A stretch of 64,000 nucleotides of DNA, taken from NCBI RefSeq assembly GCF_013030265.1, contig NZ_WPZQ01000001.1:486309-550308 (forward strand), in the 5' to 3' direction. Shown in pieces: positions 36,373-45,858 of the stretch. Made by a program: the position numbers and the translations under genes. The notes under the pieces are model-generated. The model worked only from the letters and a program-made list of their open reading frames with translations. It ran no database searches and was not told where the DNA came from. The stretch's first letter is position 1; every line of letters starts with the position of its first letter. The DNA is from Ruegeria arenilitoris (GTDB lineage Bacteria; Pseudomonadota; Alphaproteobacteria; Rhodobacterales; Rhodobacteraceae).

Positions 36373-38178
36373 CTAAGCGGCCTGGGTATCTGACTGCTGA
36401 CGGCTCCATAGCTGCGCATAGCGTCCCTGACGCGCCAACAATTCATCGTGCGAGCCCTGCTCAATGATCTCACCTTGCTCCAACACAACGATCTGGTCAG
36501 CCTCGGCAATCGTGCTGAGGCGGTGCGCGATAGTAATCACCGTACGCCCCTCTCCCGCTCGCGCCAGAGCATCTTTGATGTCTTGCTCGGTGTCTGTGTC
36601 CAACGCCGAGGTCGCCTCATCCAGCAACAGAATGGGCGGGTTCTTGAGCAGTGTCCGCGCGATGCCAACCCGCTGTTTCTCACCGCCCGAAAGCTTGAGG
36701 CCACGCTCTCCCACCTTCGTGTCATATCCTTCTGGCAAAGCGATGATGAAATCATGAATCTGCGCCGCTTTGGCCGCTGCTTCCACGTCGACTTGACTTG
36801 CGCCTTCGCGACCGTAAGCGATGTTGTAGCGGATGGTATCATTGAACAAGACGGTATCCTGCGGAACCACACCAATAGCCGCGTGCAGACTGGTCTGGGT
36901 CACATCGCGAACGTCCTGCCCATCAATCCTGAGTGCACCACCCGTCACATCATAAAACCGGAAGAGCAGCCGCCCAATCGTCGACTTTCCTGATCCTGTT
37001 GCCCCGACAATCGCCACTGTTTGTCCTGCTTCGGCTGTCAGCGAAACGCCTTTCAGGATGTCCCGGTCCGCCTCATATCCAAAATGAACCTGGTCCAGCT
37101 CAACCTGCCCTCCGGAGACGACCAGATCTTTTGCGTCAGGTTTGTCCGTGACCTCTGCAGGCTGTTCCAGCAGTTGGAACATCTGCCCCATATCGACAAG
37201 CGACTGTCGGATTTCCCGATATACCGTACCAAGAAAATTCAAGGGGACGGTTATCTGGATCATATAGGCATTCACCATAACGAAATCACCGACGGTCAAT
37301 GTGCCCTTTTGGACGCCAATAGCTGCCAGAACCATCACGCCAATCAGACCGCAGGTGATCAGAAGCGATTGACCAAAATTAAGGAACGCCAGCGAATATG
37401 CGGTTTTTAACGCGGCCTGCGCATATGCCTTCATCGAGACATCATAGCGTGCAGCTTCACGCTCTTCCGCATTGAAATATTTGACAGTTTCGAAATTCAG
37501 CAGGCTGTCGATGGCGCGCTGATTGGCCTCGGTATCCTGATCATTCATCTCACGCCGCAGCTTCACCCGCCATTCAGTGACTGCAAAGGTGAACCAGATA
37601 TAGAGCGCGATGGTGACAGCAACGACAACCAGATACCAAACGTCGAACAGCCACATGAGAATGATCGCGACCAGCAGAAGCTCGAGGATCAGCGGGCCGA
37701 TGGAAAACAGCAAAAACCGCAGCAGAAACTCAACGCCTTTCACACCACGTTCGATAATCCGGCTCAGGCCGCCTGTGCGTCGCGTGATATGATAGCGCAT
37801 CGATAGCTGATGGATGTGTTGGAACGTCTCCAGCGCCAGCGCTCGCAAGGCCCGTTGGCCGACCGGAGCAAACAGGGCATCACGCAGCTGCTGGAAACCA
37901 ACCGTCATCAGGCGCGCCATTCCATAGGCTACGGTGAGTCCCACCGCGCCCAGTGCAAGCGGTGGCACGCCTTCGCCCGCCAAGCTGTCAACTGCGCCTT
38001 TGTAAAGGATCGGAGTATAAACAGCGATCAGCTTCGCCAGCACCAGCATGACCATCGCAAAGATCACACGGCGTTTGACCCAGGGCTCATCCTCTGGCCA
38101 CAGATACGGTGCGACCTTACGAATGGTCAGCCAGCCTGAACGGCGCTCATCTATCTCTGGCAGGTTGTCAGAACTCAT
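36373..38178 (-). CDS. Atm1-type ABC exporter (ABCB7/HMT1 family)
   Basis: 601 aa half-transporter. An N-terminal six-helix membrane domain (residues ~35–330) precedes the ATPase domain with Walker A GATGSGKST, signature LSGGEKQRV and Walker B ILLLDEATSALD. The membrane domain carries family features (YHITRRTGGLSRIIERG; DSLLNFETVKYFNAEEREAARYD) of the Atm1/HMT1 group, which in alphaproteobacteria exports glutathione-derived and metal–thiol compounds. In mitochondria Atm1 supports cytosolic Fe-S assembly. Encoded with DUF2147 and, upstream, a LysM protein. Confidence 0.93.
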   Translation of the reverse strand: MSSDNLPEIDERRSGWLTIRKVAPYLWPEDEPWVKRRVIFAMVMLVLAKLIAVYTPILYKGAVDSLAGEGVPPLALGAVGLTVAYGMARLMTVGFQQLRDALFAPVGQRALRALALETFQHIHQLSMRYHITRRTGGLSRIIERGVKGVEFLLRFLLFSIGPLILELLLVAIILMWLFDVWYLVVVAVTIALYIWFTFAVTEWRVKLRREMNDQDTEANQRAIDSLLNFETVKYFNAEEREAARYDVSMKAYAQAALKTAYSLAFLNFGQSLLITCGLIGVMVLAAIGVQKGTLTVGDFVMVNAYMIQITVPLNFLGTVYREIRQSLVDMGQMFQLLEQPAEVTDKPDAKDLVVSGGQVELDQVHFGYEADRDILKGVSLTAEAGQTVAIVGATGSGKSTIGRLLFRFYDVTGGALRIDGQDVRDVTQTSLHAAIGVVPQDTVLFNDTIRYNIAYGREGASQVDVEAAAKAAQIHDFIIALPEGYDTKVGERGLKLSGGEKQRVGIARTLLKNPPILLLDEATSALDTDTEQDIKDALARAGEGRTVITIAHRLSTIAEADQIVVLEQGEIIEQGSHDELLARQGRYAQLWSRQQSDTQAA

Positions 38179-38255
38179 TGATCGGTCATCTCTTCACGTA
38201 CCTTAACTGCGGTCAGAGATAGGCCCCGGCCCCCTAAAGGACCAGAGCCAAGCTT

Positions 38256-39650
38256 TTATTCAGGGATAGTAAATATCTGTCCCGGGTAAATCAGATCTGG
38301 ATCGCGGATCAGTTCACGGTTCGCGTCGAACAGCTTTACGTACAGAATACCGTCCCCAAAACGTTCACGTGAGATTGCCCACAATGTATCCCCCTTCTGC
38401 ACGGTGACCGAGCGGATTGAAGGGGTTTCATCCGGTGCCTGATTTGGGTCTGCTTCCTCAGTCGCCTGCAAAACCTCAACCGGTTCGCGTTTGAAAGGCG
38501 TTTCGACGCGGCTCAGTACCGTTCCGTCGGTGTTGATCTCATCTACACGCAATGTGTAGACGCCGGGGTCGATCCCCTCGAGATCACCGCGCCATTTTCC
38601 GCTTTCATCGGGCGACAGTTCAGCAACCAACCGATTATCCAGGTACAGACGAACCGCCGAACCATCCTGCGCCCGACCGGTTAACTGAACATCGCCGGTA
38701 TCAGAATAGCCGATTGTGTCCAACTCGATCTGTTTCGGAGCGTCAGCAGATGCAGTGGGCGATTGGACAAGTTCAACCCCCTCTTCACCCGAACGCAACA
38801 CTGCAATTTGTTGATCGTCGGTCGCCTCTGCTTCAGGTTCTTCGGCCACCTGTTCATCGGTTTCATCCGTGGCTGTCTGCGTCTCATCAGCATTTGCGGT
38901 GGTTACAGGTTCTTCGGTTTCTTCGGTCGCCGTTGGCTCGGCGCTGGCGATCTGTTCTTCTTCAGCAACTTCGGGCTCCGGCTCGGGAAGAGCTGCAATC
39001 AGATAATCATCGGATCTTGCCGATTGCGCCCCATCAGAATGCTCCAAAACCAACCCGCGTGCATTTTCGCTGAATGGGATCGCAACAAATTCAGCAAACT
39101 GTCCGCTGTTGTCGACCGTAAAGGAGTGCACAGGCTCGCCGTCAAGCAAGACGCGAATTTGGCTACCCGGCTCGGCATTTCCGGACAAAAGCGCGTTGCC
39201 ATCCTTTTCAACAAAGATCTGGTCCAACACAGGCGGAACTACTGCGGGCGGTGTATCTGCGCTTGCTTCCTGTTCGGTATCAGGTTCTTCAGCCTCTGCG
39301 GTGGCGTCTTGTGTAGGAGCTTCTTCTGTTGTCTGCTCCTCATGCCCTTGATCAGCGGTTTGCTCACTAGGTGCTTCGGTTGCCGTCTCGTCGGTTTCCT
39401 GCGCTTCCGCAGTCTCGGCCGTCGCTGGTTCGTCGACTGACTGCGTGGTCTGTGTTTCCTCAGCCTCGGTGACCTGCTCTTCAGTTTCAGGCACGACTGC
39501 GGCCTCTTCCTGCGGTTGCTGATCTTTGTCTACATCTCCACCGAATATGCCTGACAGGTACAAACCTCCTGCAATCAGCAATGCAACGATACCGGCGATC
39601 ACCCCCCAGATGAATGTGCCTGAACTTCCGTTTCCCGACTTGGCGTCCAT
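38256..39650 (-). CDS. LysM peptidoglycan-binding protein with Ig-like repeats and acidic linker
   Basis: 464 aa from ATG 39650 (AAAGGA site). Residues ~10–35 are a membrane anchor. Then comes a ~110-residue low-complexity linker of Glu/Thr/Gln/Ala, then two to three beta-sandwich repeats (DQIFVEKDGNALLSGNAEPGSQIRVLLDG; IGYSDTGDVQLTGRAQDGSAVRLYLDN), and a C-terminal LysM domain (VTVQKGDTLWAISRERFGDGI ... YPGQIFTIP). The layout suggests a cell-wall-attached protein reaching across the periplasm. No catalytic domain is seen. It is the first gene before the Atm1-type exporter, 77 bases apart. Confidence 0.85.
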   Translation of the reverse strand: MDAKSGNGSSGTFIWGVIAGIVALLIAGGLYLSGIFGGDVDKDQQPQEEAAVVPETEEQVTEAEETQTTQSVDEPATAETAEAQETDETATEAPSEQTADQGHEEQTTEEAPTQDATAEAEEPDTEQEASADTPPAVVPPVLDQIFVEKDGNALLSGNAEPGSQIRVLLDGEPVHSFTVDNSGQFAEFVAIPFSENARGLVLEHSDGAQSARSDDYLIAALPEPEPEVAEEEQIASAEPTATEETEEPVTTANADETQTATDETDEQVAEEPEAEATDDQQIAVLRSGEEGVELVQSPTASADAPKQIELDTIGYSDTGDVQLTGRAQDGSAVRLYLDNRLVAELSPDESGKWRGDLEGIDPGVYTLRVDEINTDGTVLSRVETPFKREPVEVLQATEEADPNQAPDETPSIRSVTVQKGDTLWAISRERFGDGILYVKLFDANRELIRDPDLIYPGQIFTIPE

Positions 39651-39776
39651 TTTTTTCCTTTCACCCCGCGACAAAAATGCTTTGAGTTAAAAGCATTCCG
39701 CCCGACAGTTGAGCCAACCTATCAATCCCGCTATCACGGGTCAAAACTTCTGACACAAGCCCGGAGCCCCCCATTC

Positions 39777-40328
39777 ATGTCTCAGAAATCCGTCTGTGTG
39801 TACTGCGGGTCACGAAATGGCGAAAATACGGCCTATTCGGACGCTGCCCGCCAGTTTGGCCAGCTTTTGGCAAATGAAGGCTGGAGACTGGTTTATGGTG
39901 CCGGAGATGTCGGTCTTATGGGTGAGGTCGCACGCGCGGCCCAGACTGCGGGCGGCGAAACCTTTGGAGTGATCCCGGTACATCTGGTGCGCCGCGAGGT
40001 CGGTAAAACCGACCTGACCCACTTTGTCATCACCGAGACGATGCACGAACGAAAGAAGGTCATGATCATGAATGCCGATGCAGTTGTCGTACTGCCCGGC
40101 GGCCCCGGATCATTGGACGAACTTTTCGAGGCGCTGACATGGCGTCAGTTGGGCCTGCATGACAAACCCATTTTGGTCATGAATGTGGATGGATACTGGG
40201 ACGCTTTGCGTGCCCTATTGGATCAGGTGATTGATCAGGGCTTTGCAGATGCATCGCTGTCCGATTTCATCACATGGGTGGGGGATGCTGAAACCGCTAT
40301 GACTGAACTGCGCAGATTGCTTGCGTGA
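39777..40328 (+). CDS. TIGR00730/LOG-family Rossmann-fold protein
   Basis: 183 aa. It fits the LOG (LONELY GUY, cytokinin riboside 5'-monophosphate phosphoribohydrolase) family: KSVCVYCGSRNG, a glycine loop LVYGAGDVGLMGEVARA, HERKKVMI and the catalytic-site PGGPGSLDELFEALTW. The usual motif is PGGxGTxxE, so Ser replaces Thr here, a mild change that keeps the Glu. Members hydrolyse nucleotide monophosphates to free base plus ribose phosphate. In bacteria the physiological role is rarely known. It is divergent from the LysM gene and convergent with the host-attachment gene. Confidence 0.9.
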   Translation: MSQKSVCVYCGSRNGENTAYSDAARQFGQLLANEGWRLVYGAGDVGLMGEVARAAQTAGGETFGVIPVHLVRREVGKTDLTHFVITETMHERKKVMIMNADAVVVLPGGPGSLDELFEALTWRQLGLHDKPILVMNVDGYWDALRALLDQVIDQGFADASLSDFITWVGDAETAMTELRRLLA

Positions 40329-40339
40329 TCAGAGCGAAT

Positions 40340-40361
40340 GTGGGCGGTGCAAACCGCCCAC
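40340..40361. terminator. Hairpin between convergent LOG and host-attachment genes
   Basis: GTGGGCGGT-GCAA-ACCGCCCAC is a perfect 9-bp stem, 11 bases after the LOG stop and 9 bases before the end of the convergent gene. T-tracts are weak on both strands. Confidence 0.7.
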
Positions 40362-40370
40362 CTGCTTTGC

Positions 40371-40835
40371 TTATGCTCGCGCAGTAGCTTTCAGACGACT
40401 GGTCAAAACTTGTTCGACCTTGTGCAAGGGATGGTTGGTAAGTGTTTTGTCGACTTCAGCCACCACTTTTGCCAGGACTTCGCTATGTAGGCGGCGTCGC
40501 AGCAGCCCAAGAACATGGGGGCTGGCGACCAGCACCAGTCGTTTGTAGGCCCCCTTGAGGCCCTTGCGGTTCAGCAAATTGGCCAGGTCCTGTACAAACA
40601 GAGATTTCGCATGGGTTTTCCAGGTGCCCTCTTCGACCGCAGATTTCTGCTTGGGGCCACGATCATAGCGACGTCCGGCCCGATCCGAGGGTTTCAGGCG
40701 TGCCGTTTCCTGTTCCTGCTCTTCGACTGAGACGACGACCAGATTTGGGTCTTCGGCGTCTGTGATATTTTCCATAAACAGCGCCTTTTCTCCGTCGGCG
40801 ACGATAACCCAAGTTCCCTGTGCAAGTTCGACCAT
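40371..40835 (-). CDS. Host-attachment family protein
   Basis: 154 aa. It resembles the host_attach family (named from an Agrobacterium protein needed for attachment to host cells): an N-terminal TWVIVADGEKALFMEN, then AGRRYDRG and HAKSLFVQDLANLLNRKG, LVLVASPHVLGLLRRRL, and a C-terminal basic helix. The fold is related to the eRF1 domain 1 group and its biochemical role is unknown. An AGGAGA site precedes the ATG by 6 bases. Confidence 0.82.
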   Translation of the reverse strand: MVELAQGTWVIVADGEKALFMENITDAEDPNLVVVSVEEQEQETARLKPSDRAGRRYDRGPKQKSAVEEGTWKTHAKSLFVQDLANLLNRKGLKGAYKRLVLVASPHVLGLLRRRLHSEVLAKVVAEVDKTLTNHPLHKVEQVLTSRLKATARA

Positions 40836-41250
40836 AGTGATCTCCTGATACCGTTTTTGTGGCTATCCCTCGCCTGTCAGGCACAGTTCACCTGTGACGC
40901 GCCCTCGGTTTTTGGCGCGCTGCCCGATTACTTATCAATTGGTTGGCGGAACTCTCCCCTCCGCATCCTTTAGCTAGGAACTGCCAAGCACGGGTACAAT
41001 AACTCTCAATTCGAAAGTTGACGTGTAGGCAAGTTTCCACCTGTACCGGCGAGAGCGAGCAGCGATAAGTGAGGCATCGCTCTGGGAGCTTGGAAGAGGG
41101 CGAACGCATTTCGACAGGCGATATTTGCAGTGTTGACTGAGATCAGTAATGCCACCGGTCAAAACTCACAAAATATGCCGGTGCCTTGGAGGCAAAGCAC
41201 ACGAACTATAACTCGCAGCATTCCAATGAGCAGAAGACTACTTTTTACGC
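40836..41250. other. 415-base gap with no supported gene
   Basis: The gap lies upstream of the host-attachment gene and downstream of the arcC end. It probably holds the host-attachment promoter. Short minus-strand frames around 40890–41160 have coding-like runs (SDASLIAARSRRYRWKLAY) but no ribosome site and no signal or domain. I think it may be a decayed dispersed element. No hairpin with a T-tract is obvious behind arcC. Confidence 0.5.
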
Positions 41251-42189
41251 TTAATGAAACTGTGTTTGCCCCGCGTTCAATGAGATGGTTGTCCCTTTTT
41301 CACCACGAACGGCTGCGGGAACATCTGCCAATGCACAGATAATTGCCCTACCTCCGGATGAACGTACAAAGCCCTGTGCCGCCTGCACTTTTGGTCCCAT
41401 TGATCCCGCTGGGAATTCATACTCATCAAGAGCATCGGGCGTAATTGAGCGAATGCCCTTCTGGTCAGGTTCGCCCCAATTCAGGAACACGGCCTCAGCA
41501 TCCGTGGCGATGACAAAGAAATCCGCACCAAGGTTCTGTGCCAGCAGGCATGACGCGAAGTCCTTATCAATGACGGCTTCGACCCCCACCAGTTTACGAT
41601 CGGCGCCTTTCTCATACATTGTTGGAATGCCACCGCCGCCAGCCGCGATGACAGTGGCACCTTTCTCCAAAATCCAACGGATCGGTTCGACCTGAAAGAT
41701 GCGCTTTGGTCGGGGTGATGGAACAACCCTGCGCCAGTACTCGCCATCCGGTTTTACCGTCCACCCCTTGTCGGCAGCCTCTCTTTTTGCCTCCTCCTCA
41801 GCGTAGACCTGACCAATGAACTTAGTCGGGTTGTCAAAGGCTGGATCGTCAGGATCCACCTCGATCATAGTCAGCAAAGTAGCGATGTGGTGTTCGAAAG
41901 GCAGGATGTTACCAAGCTCTTGTTCGATCATGTAACCGATCATGCCCATCGTCTCACCGACCAGAACGTCCAGCGGATACTCCTCGACATCGGTGTACAT
42001 GATTTCTTGCAGGGCCAGCATCCCGACCTGCGGACCATTGCCATGGGTAATGACAGCCTCATGCGCTTCGCAAAGAGGGGCAAGGGCTTCGGCAGCAATC
42101 TTCGCATTCTTGCGCTGATTGTCCGCGGTCATCTCCTCACCCCGTTTGAGAAGCGCGTTGCCGCCGAGTGCTACAACAACGCGTCCCAT
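41251..42189 (-). CDS. arcC: Carbamate kinase
   Basis: 312 aa. It converts carbamoyl phosphate and ADP into ATP, CO2 and ammonia, the final step of the arginine deiminase pathway. The amino-acid-kinase pattern is clear: [10 protein letters not shown] at the start, [24 protein letters not shown] and [24 protein letters not shown]. Last gene of the five-gene arc operon, 3 bases after the ornithine carbamoyltransferase gene. Confidence 0.96.
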   Translation of the reverse strand: MGRVVVALGGNALLKRGEEMTADNQRKNAKIAAEALAPLCEAHEAVITHGNGPQVGMLALQEIMYTDVEEYPLDVLVGETMGMIGYMIEQELGNILPFEHHIATLLTMIEVDPDDPAFDNPTKFIGQVYAEEEAKREAADKGWTVKPDGEYWRRVVPSPRPKRIFQVEPIRWILEKGATVIAAGGGGIPTMYEKGADRKLVGVEAVIDKDFASCLLAQNLGADFFVIATDAEAVFLNWGEPDQKGIRSITPDALDEYEFPAGSMGPKVQAAQGFVRSSGGRAIICALADVPAAVRGEKGTTISLNAGQTQFH

Positions 42190-42192
42190 AGG

Positions 42193-43191
42193 TCAGGCTC
42201 CCAACGTAGCGACAAGGATCGCTTTGATGGTGTGCATCCGGTTTTCGGCCTGTTCAAAAGCGATGTTCATATCGCTTTCGAACACTTCCTCAGTAACTTC
42301 CATTTCGGTGATGCCGAACTGTTCATGAATGTCCTGACCGACCTTGGTGTCCAGATTGTGGAAGGCGGGCAGACAATGCATGAATTTGACGGCTGGATTA
42401 CCGGTCTTCTTCATCAGATCCATGTTGACCTGATAAGGGCTCAGCAACTTGATACGCTCAGCCCAGACCTCTTTTGGCTCACCCATCGACACCCAGACGT
42501 CAGTATGAATGAAATCCGCGCCTTCTACGGCCGAGGTATCGTCCGTGATGGTCACACGTGCGCCCGTCCTTTCAGCCCGCTCCATTGCCAACTTCCGCAC
42601 ATCGTCATGGGGTTGCGTCTCTTTCGGCGAAATCATCCGCACATCACATCCCATGATCGCGCCTAGCATCAGCAGCGAGTTGCCCATGTTCGACCTGCAA
42701 TCGCCTGAATAGGCGTAGACGATGTCTTTGCGCGGTTTGTCCGCATGCTCGATCATGGTTTGCATATCGGCGAGCATCTGGGTCGGGTGCCAGTCATCCG
42801 TCAGGCCGTTGTAGACCGGGACACCAGCATAGTCTGACAACGTCTCGACCATGTCCTGACCTGCGCCGCGAAATTCGATCCCGTCGAACATACGCCCTAA
42901 TACGCGGGCCGTGTCTTTCATGGATTCCTTGTGACCGATCTGCGAGCCCGATGGGTCCAGATAGGTGATGTTCGCACCCTGATCGTAAGCCGCAACTTCA
43001 AACGCGCAGCGGGTGCGGGTCGAAGTTTTCTCGAAGATCAAACAGATGTTTTTACCCTTTAGCGACTGCTGTTCGGCACGTGCGTACTTTGCGCGTTTCA
43101 GGTCGCGGGCCAAATCCAGCAGATACAGCATTTCACGTTGGCTGAAGTCGGCAATTTTCAGATAACTGCGGCCTTTGAGATTGAATGCCAT
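42193..43191 (-). CDS. argF: Ornithine carbamoyltransferase, catabolic type
   Basis: 332 aa from ATG 43191 (AGGGAGAG site). The carbamoyl-phosphate site STRTRC and the ornithine/catalytic motif HCLPAFH are intact, and the length and context match catabolic (ArcB-type) enzymes, which split citrulline into ornithine and carbamoyl phosphate in the arginine deiminase pathway. The symbol argF is generic; arcB would fit the operon. Between arcA (55-base gap) and arcC. Confidence 0.95.
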   Translation of the reverse strand: MAFNLKGRSYLKIADFSQREMLYLLDLARDLKRAKYARAEQQSLKGKNICLIFEKTSTRTRCAFEVAAYDQGANITYLDPSGSQIGHKESMKDTARVLGRMFDGIEFRGAGQDMVETLSDYAGVPVYNGLTDDWHPTQMLADMQTMIEHADKPRKDIVYAYSGDCRSNMGNSLLMLGAIMGCDVRMISPKETQPHDDVRKLAMERAERTGARVTITDDTSAVEGADFIHTDVWVSMGEPKEVWAERIKLLSPYQVNMDLMKKTGNPAVKFMHCLPAFHNLDTKVGQDIHEQFGITEMEVTEEVFESDMNIAFEQAENRMHTIKAILVATLGA

Positions 43192-43246
43192 TTGGTCTCT
43201 CCCTAACAAAAGTCTTTTGGCGCAGGCGGTTGCGCCCTTGGTAAAT

Positions 43247-44473
43247 TCAATAGGCGGGATCGCGGTCGATCGGGCATGTCATGCAGTGGCCACCACCTCG
43301 ACCGCGCCCCAGTTCCTGACCCGAGATCTCGATAACTTCGACACCAGCTGCACGCATCTTGCCGTTTGTGAACGTGTTGCGCGCATAGCCGACGACCACA
43401 CCAGGCGAGAGGGCCACGACGTTGTTGCCGTCATCCCATTGTTCGCGTTCGGCCTGGAACTCATTGCCGCCGGTTGAAATGACCTCCAGCGAATTCAGCC
43501 CCAGAGCCTCTTTGTAAACGTCGAACAGGTGCCCTTTCTCCACGTGGATATCCAAATCCCCACGGTCACCGGGACGGATCGAAATACAGGTGATCTGGTC
43601 TGCGACTTCCGAGAACGCAGTGACCTTGTCGTGGTCTAGGCAGGTGAAGACCGTATCAAGATGCATGGCCGCGCGGCTTTTGGGCATGGCGCAGGCGACA
43701 ACACGCTCGGCGCCGCCCTTTCTGAACAGCGCTTCGGCAACCTGTGCCACAGCCTGACGGGTCGTACGTTCGCCCATTCCAATGAAAACCGTTCCATTGC
43801 CAACCGGCTGAACATCACCGCCTTCGACAGAGGCTAGACCGAAATCGTCATCACTATCGCCCCACCAAAATTCGAATTCGGCGTCTTTGAACAATTTATG
43901 ATGCCGGTACACCGTGCGCATGATCAAGGTTTCCGGCTTACGTGCGGGCCAGAACATCGGGTTTGTCGTCACGCCGTCGAAAATCCAGCAGGAGGGGTCG
44001 CGCTGGAACTGCGCGTTGGGGATCGCCGGCAGGATGAAATCGCCCAATGAAACCAGATCACCGAACTGCTCGTCGATCATTCCCTTGGGAAGATCTGCAA
44101 AGATGATGCCACCCAGCATATGCCGGGCAAGCAGCTTTGCATCCATCTCATCCAGCCAGGCCCTCATTTCCACGGAAAACCCCAGCCCGACCATGTTGGG
44201 TGTGATCAGGCGATCAAGAAGGAAAGCACGTGCAGCAGGATCTGAACGGATCGCTTCGGCCAGCAGATCCTGGATATCATAAACCTCGACCCCGCGTTCA
44301 CGCATCAAAGAGCAAAACTCGGCGTGATCCTTGCGGGCCTGTTCGACCCAGATCACGTCATCGAACAAAAGCTCTTCGCAATTTCGCGGTGTCAGGCGGT
44401 CGTGCGCCAGTGACGGGCGCGAGACGATCACCTTGTTGAGCTTTCCGATCTCGGAATGAACGCCGAGCTTCAT
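43247..44473 (-). CDS. arcA: Arginine deiminase
   Basis: 408 aa. It hydrolyses arginine to citrulline and ammonia, the first step of the pathway. Catalytic elements are visible: [17 protein letters not shown] near the N-terminus, [31 protein letters not shown], and the C-terminal GGGHCMTCP with nucleophile Cys397. The start overlaps the antiporter stop by 4 bases (ATGA) and has an AAAGGAGAG site. Confidence 0.97.
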   Translation of the reverse strand: MKLGVHSEIGKLNKVIVSRPSLAHDRLTPRNCEELLFDDVIWVEQARKDHAEFCSLMRERGVEVYDIQDLLAEAIRSDPAARAFLLDRLITPNMVGLGFSVEMRAWLDEMDAKLLARHMLGGIIFADLPKGMIDEQFGDLVSLGDFILPAIPNAQFQRDPSCWIFDGVTTNPMFWPARKPETLIMRTVYRHHKLFKDAEFEFWWGDSDDDFGLASVEGGDVQPVGNGTVFIGMGERTTRQAVAQVAEALFRKGGAERVVACAMPKSRAAMHLDTVFTCLDHDKVTAFSEVADQITCISIRPGDRGDLDIHVEKGHLFDVYKEALGLNSLEVISTGGNEFQAEREQWDDGNNVVALSPGVVVGYARNTFTNGKMRAAGVEVIEISGQELGRGRGGGHCMTCPIDRDPAY

Positions 44474-45849
44474 GGCAACTCTCCTTTCGAAGTATCCGTT
44501 TTCTGAATGTCTTCAACGTCATTGGCCTGGTTCCAGCGGACCCAGACATGGATGGGCACGCCCGCAAGCAGCAGGACAGAACCAATCAAAACAGTTTCCG
44601 CACCGGACCCGATGAACGCCCAGACCGAGTAAGTGAACCCAAGCATTCCCAGAACAGCTACTTTCGCCAGTTCCGCACCCCGCAGGACTTCGCCACCTTT
44701 CAGTCGGATCATGATCTCGGCGACTGAACAAATTGCGTATGGAAGCAGGCTGGCCATGACTGCCAGCAGGATCACAAAGTTGAATGCTGCAACCAGACCT
44801 TGCGCGAAATTCAGGATAAGCAACAGGGATGCCAGAAGGTTGGACAGGATCAGCGCATTGGCCGGAGTTCCGAATTTTGACTGCTGCCCAAGGGCGGCCG
44901 GAAAGACCCGATCAAGGGCCGCGCCGTAAGGCACTTGACCGCTCAGCAAGGTAAACCCGTTCAGGGTTCCAAATGTTGAGATTACCGCCCCGAACGCAAC
45001 AAGAAGACCGCCGAATGTGCCAAACATAACCTCACCCACTGCGGCGAGCGGAGCAGCCGATGCCGCCAGTACATCGGGAGGAAGCACACCCATCGATACA
45101 GCAGTGACCGAGATATAGACGCAGGCTGCGATGATGACGCCGATCACGGTGGCGCGCGGGATCGTCTTTTCAGGTTCGATGACATCCCCTGAGGGCACAG
45201 TTGCCGATTCAAGACCCAGATAGGCCCACAATGTCAGCGCAGCCGAAGCAGAGATCGCGGAAATCGCGGTAGTGCCGCTGTGATTGATCGGAAAATAGTT
45301 CTCGGTATTGACCCAGAAAATCCCCAACGCGCCGATCAGGATCAGAGGGGCAAGTTTCAGGATCGTCGTAATGATCTGAACAAACCCGGCCCCTTCGACA
45401 CCGCGAATATTGATCAGAGTCAGCGACCAGATCGCGATAAGCGCCGTTGCCAGCCCATACATGGGGACATCGACAATAATCGGAAACAGAAAGCCCAGAT
45501 ATCCGACCAATGCCACCGCCACGGCCGCATTTCCGGTCCAAAGGGCGATCCAGTAGCCCCACGCAATGATGAAACCGGCAAAATCCCCGAACGCCTCTTG
45601 CGAGTAGGCATAAGGACCGCCCGGTTTGGTCACGACACGGGATAATCTTCCGAAGATAATCGCCAAAACAAGGGCCCCGGCCGATGTCAGAACCCAACCT
45701 CCGATTGCGATCGGCCCAAACGGAGCCAACGAGGCCGGAAGCAAAAACACCCCTGAACCTATCATGTTCCCCACAACCAGCGCGATACACGCAGTCAGCC
45801 CAAGAGCACCTGATGTTGGCTTAGCCTTTGATGGGGAATGTTCAGTCAT
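44470..45849 (-). CDS. Arginine/ornithine antiporter-like APC-family transporter
   Basis: 459 aa, about 12 membrane segments, basic amino acid/polyamine antiporter branch of the APC family ([20 protein letters not shown] near the start; [40 protein letters not shown]). In the operon it very likely exchanges external arginine for ornithine. Together with the YfcC-family carrier just upstream, the operon has two candidate transporters. It overlaps arcA by 4 bases and starts 9 bases after the YfcC-like gene. Confidence 0.9.
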   Translation of the reverse strand: MTEHSPSKAKPTSGALGLTACIALVVGNMIGSGVFLLPASLAPFGPIAIGGWVLTSAGALVLAIIFGRLSRVVTKPGGPYAYSQEAFGDFAGFIIAWGYWIALWTGNAAVAVALVGYLGFLFPIIVDVPMYGLATALIAIWSLTLINIRGVEGAGFVQIITTILKLAPLILIGALGIFWVNTENYFPINHSGTTAISAISASAALTLWAYLGLESATVPSGDVIEPEKTIPRATVIGVIIAACVYISVTAVSMGVLPPDVLAASAAPLAAVGEVMFGTFGGLLVAFGAVISTFGTLNGFTLLSGQVPYGAALDRVFPAALGQQSKFGTPANALILSNLLASLLLILNFAQGLVAAFNFVILLAVMASLLPYAICSVAEIMIRLKGGEVLRGAELAKVAVLGMLGFTYSVWAFIGSGAETVLIGSVLLLAGVPIHVWVRWNQANDVEDIQKTDTSKGELP

Positions 45850-45858
45850 CGCGTGGAC

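Noticed and set aside
41887..42666. A 259-codon plus frame opposite arcC and argF
   Set aside because: Crosses the boundary between two real genes on the other strand; no support.
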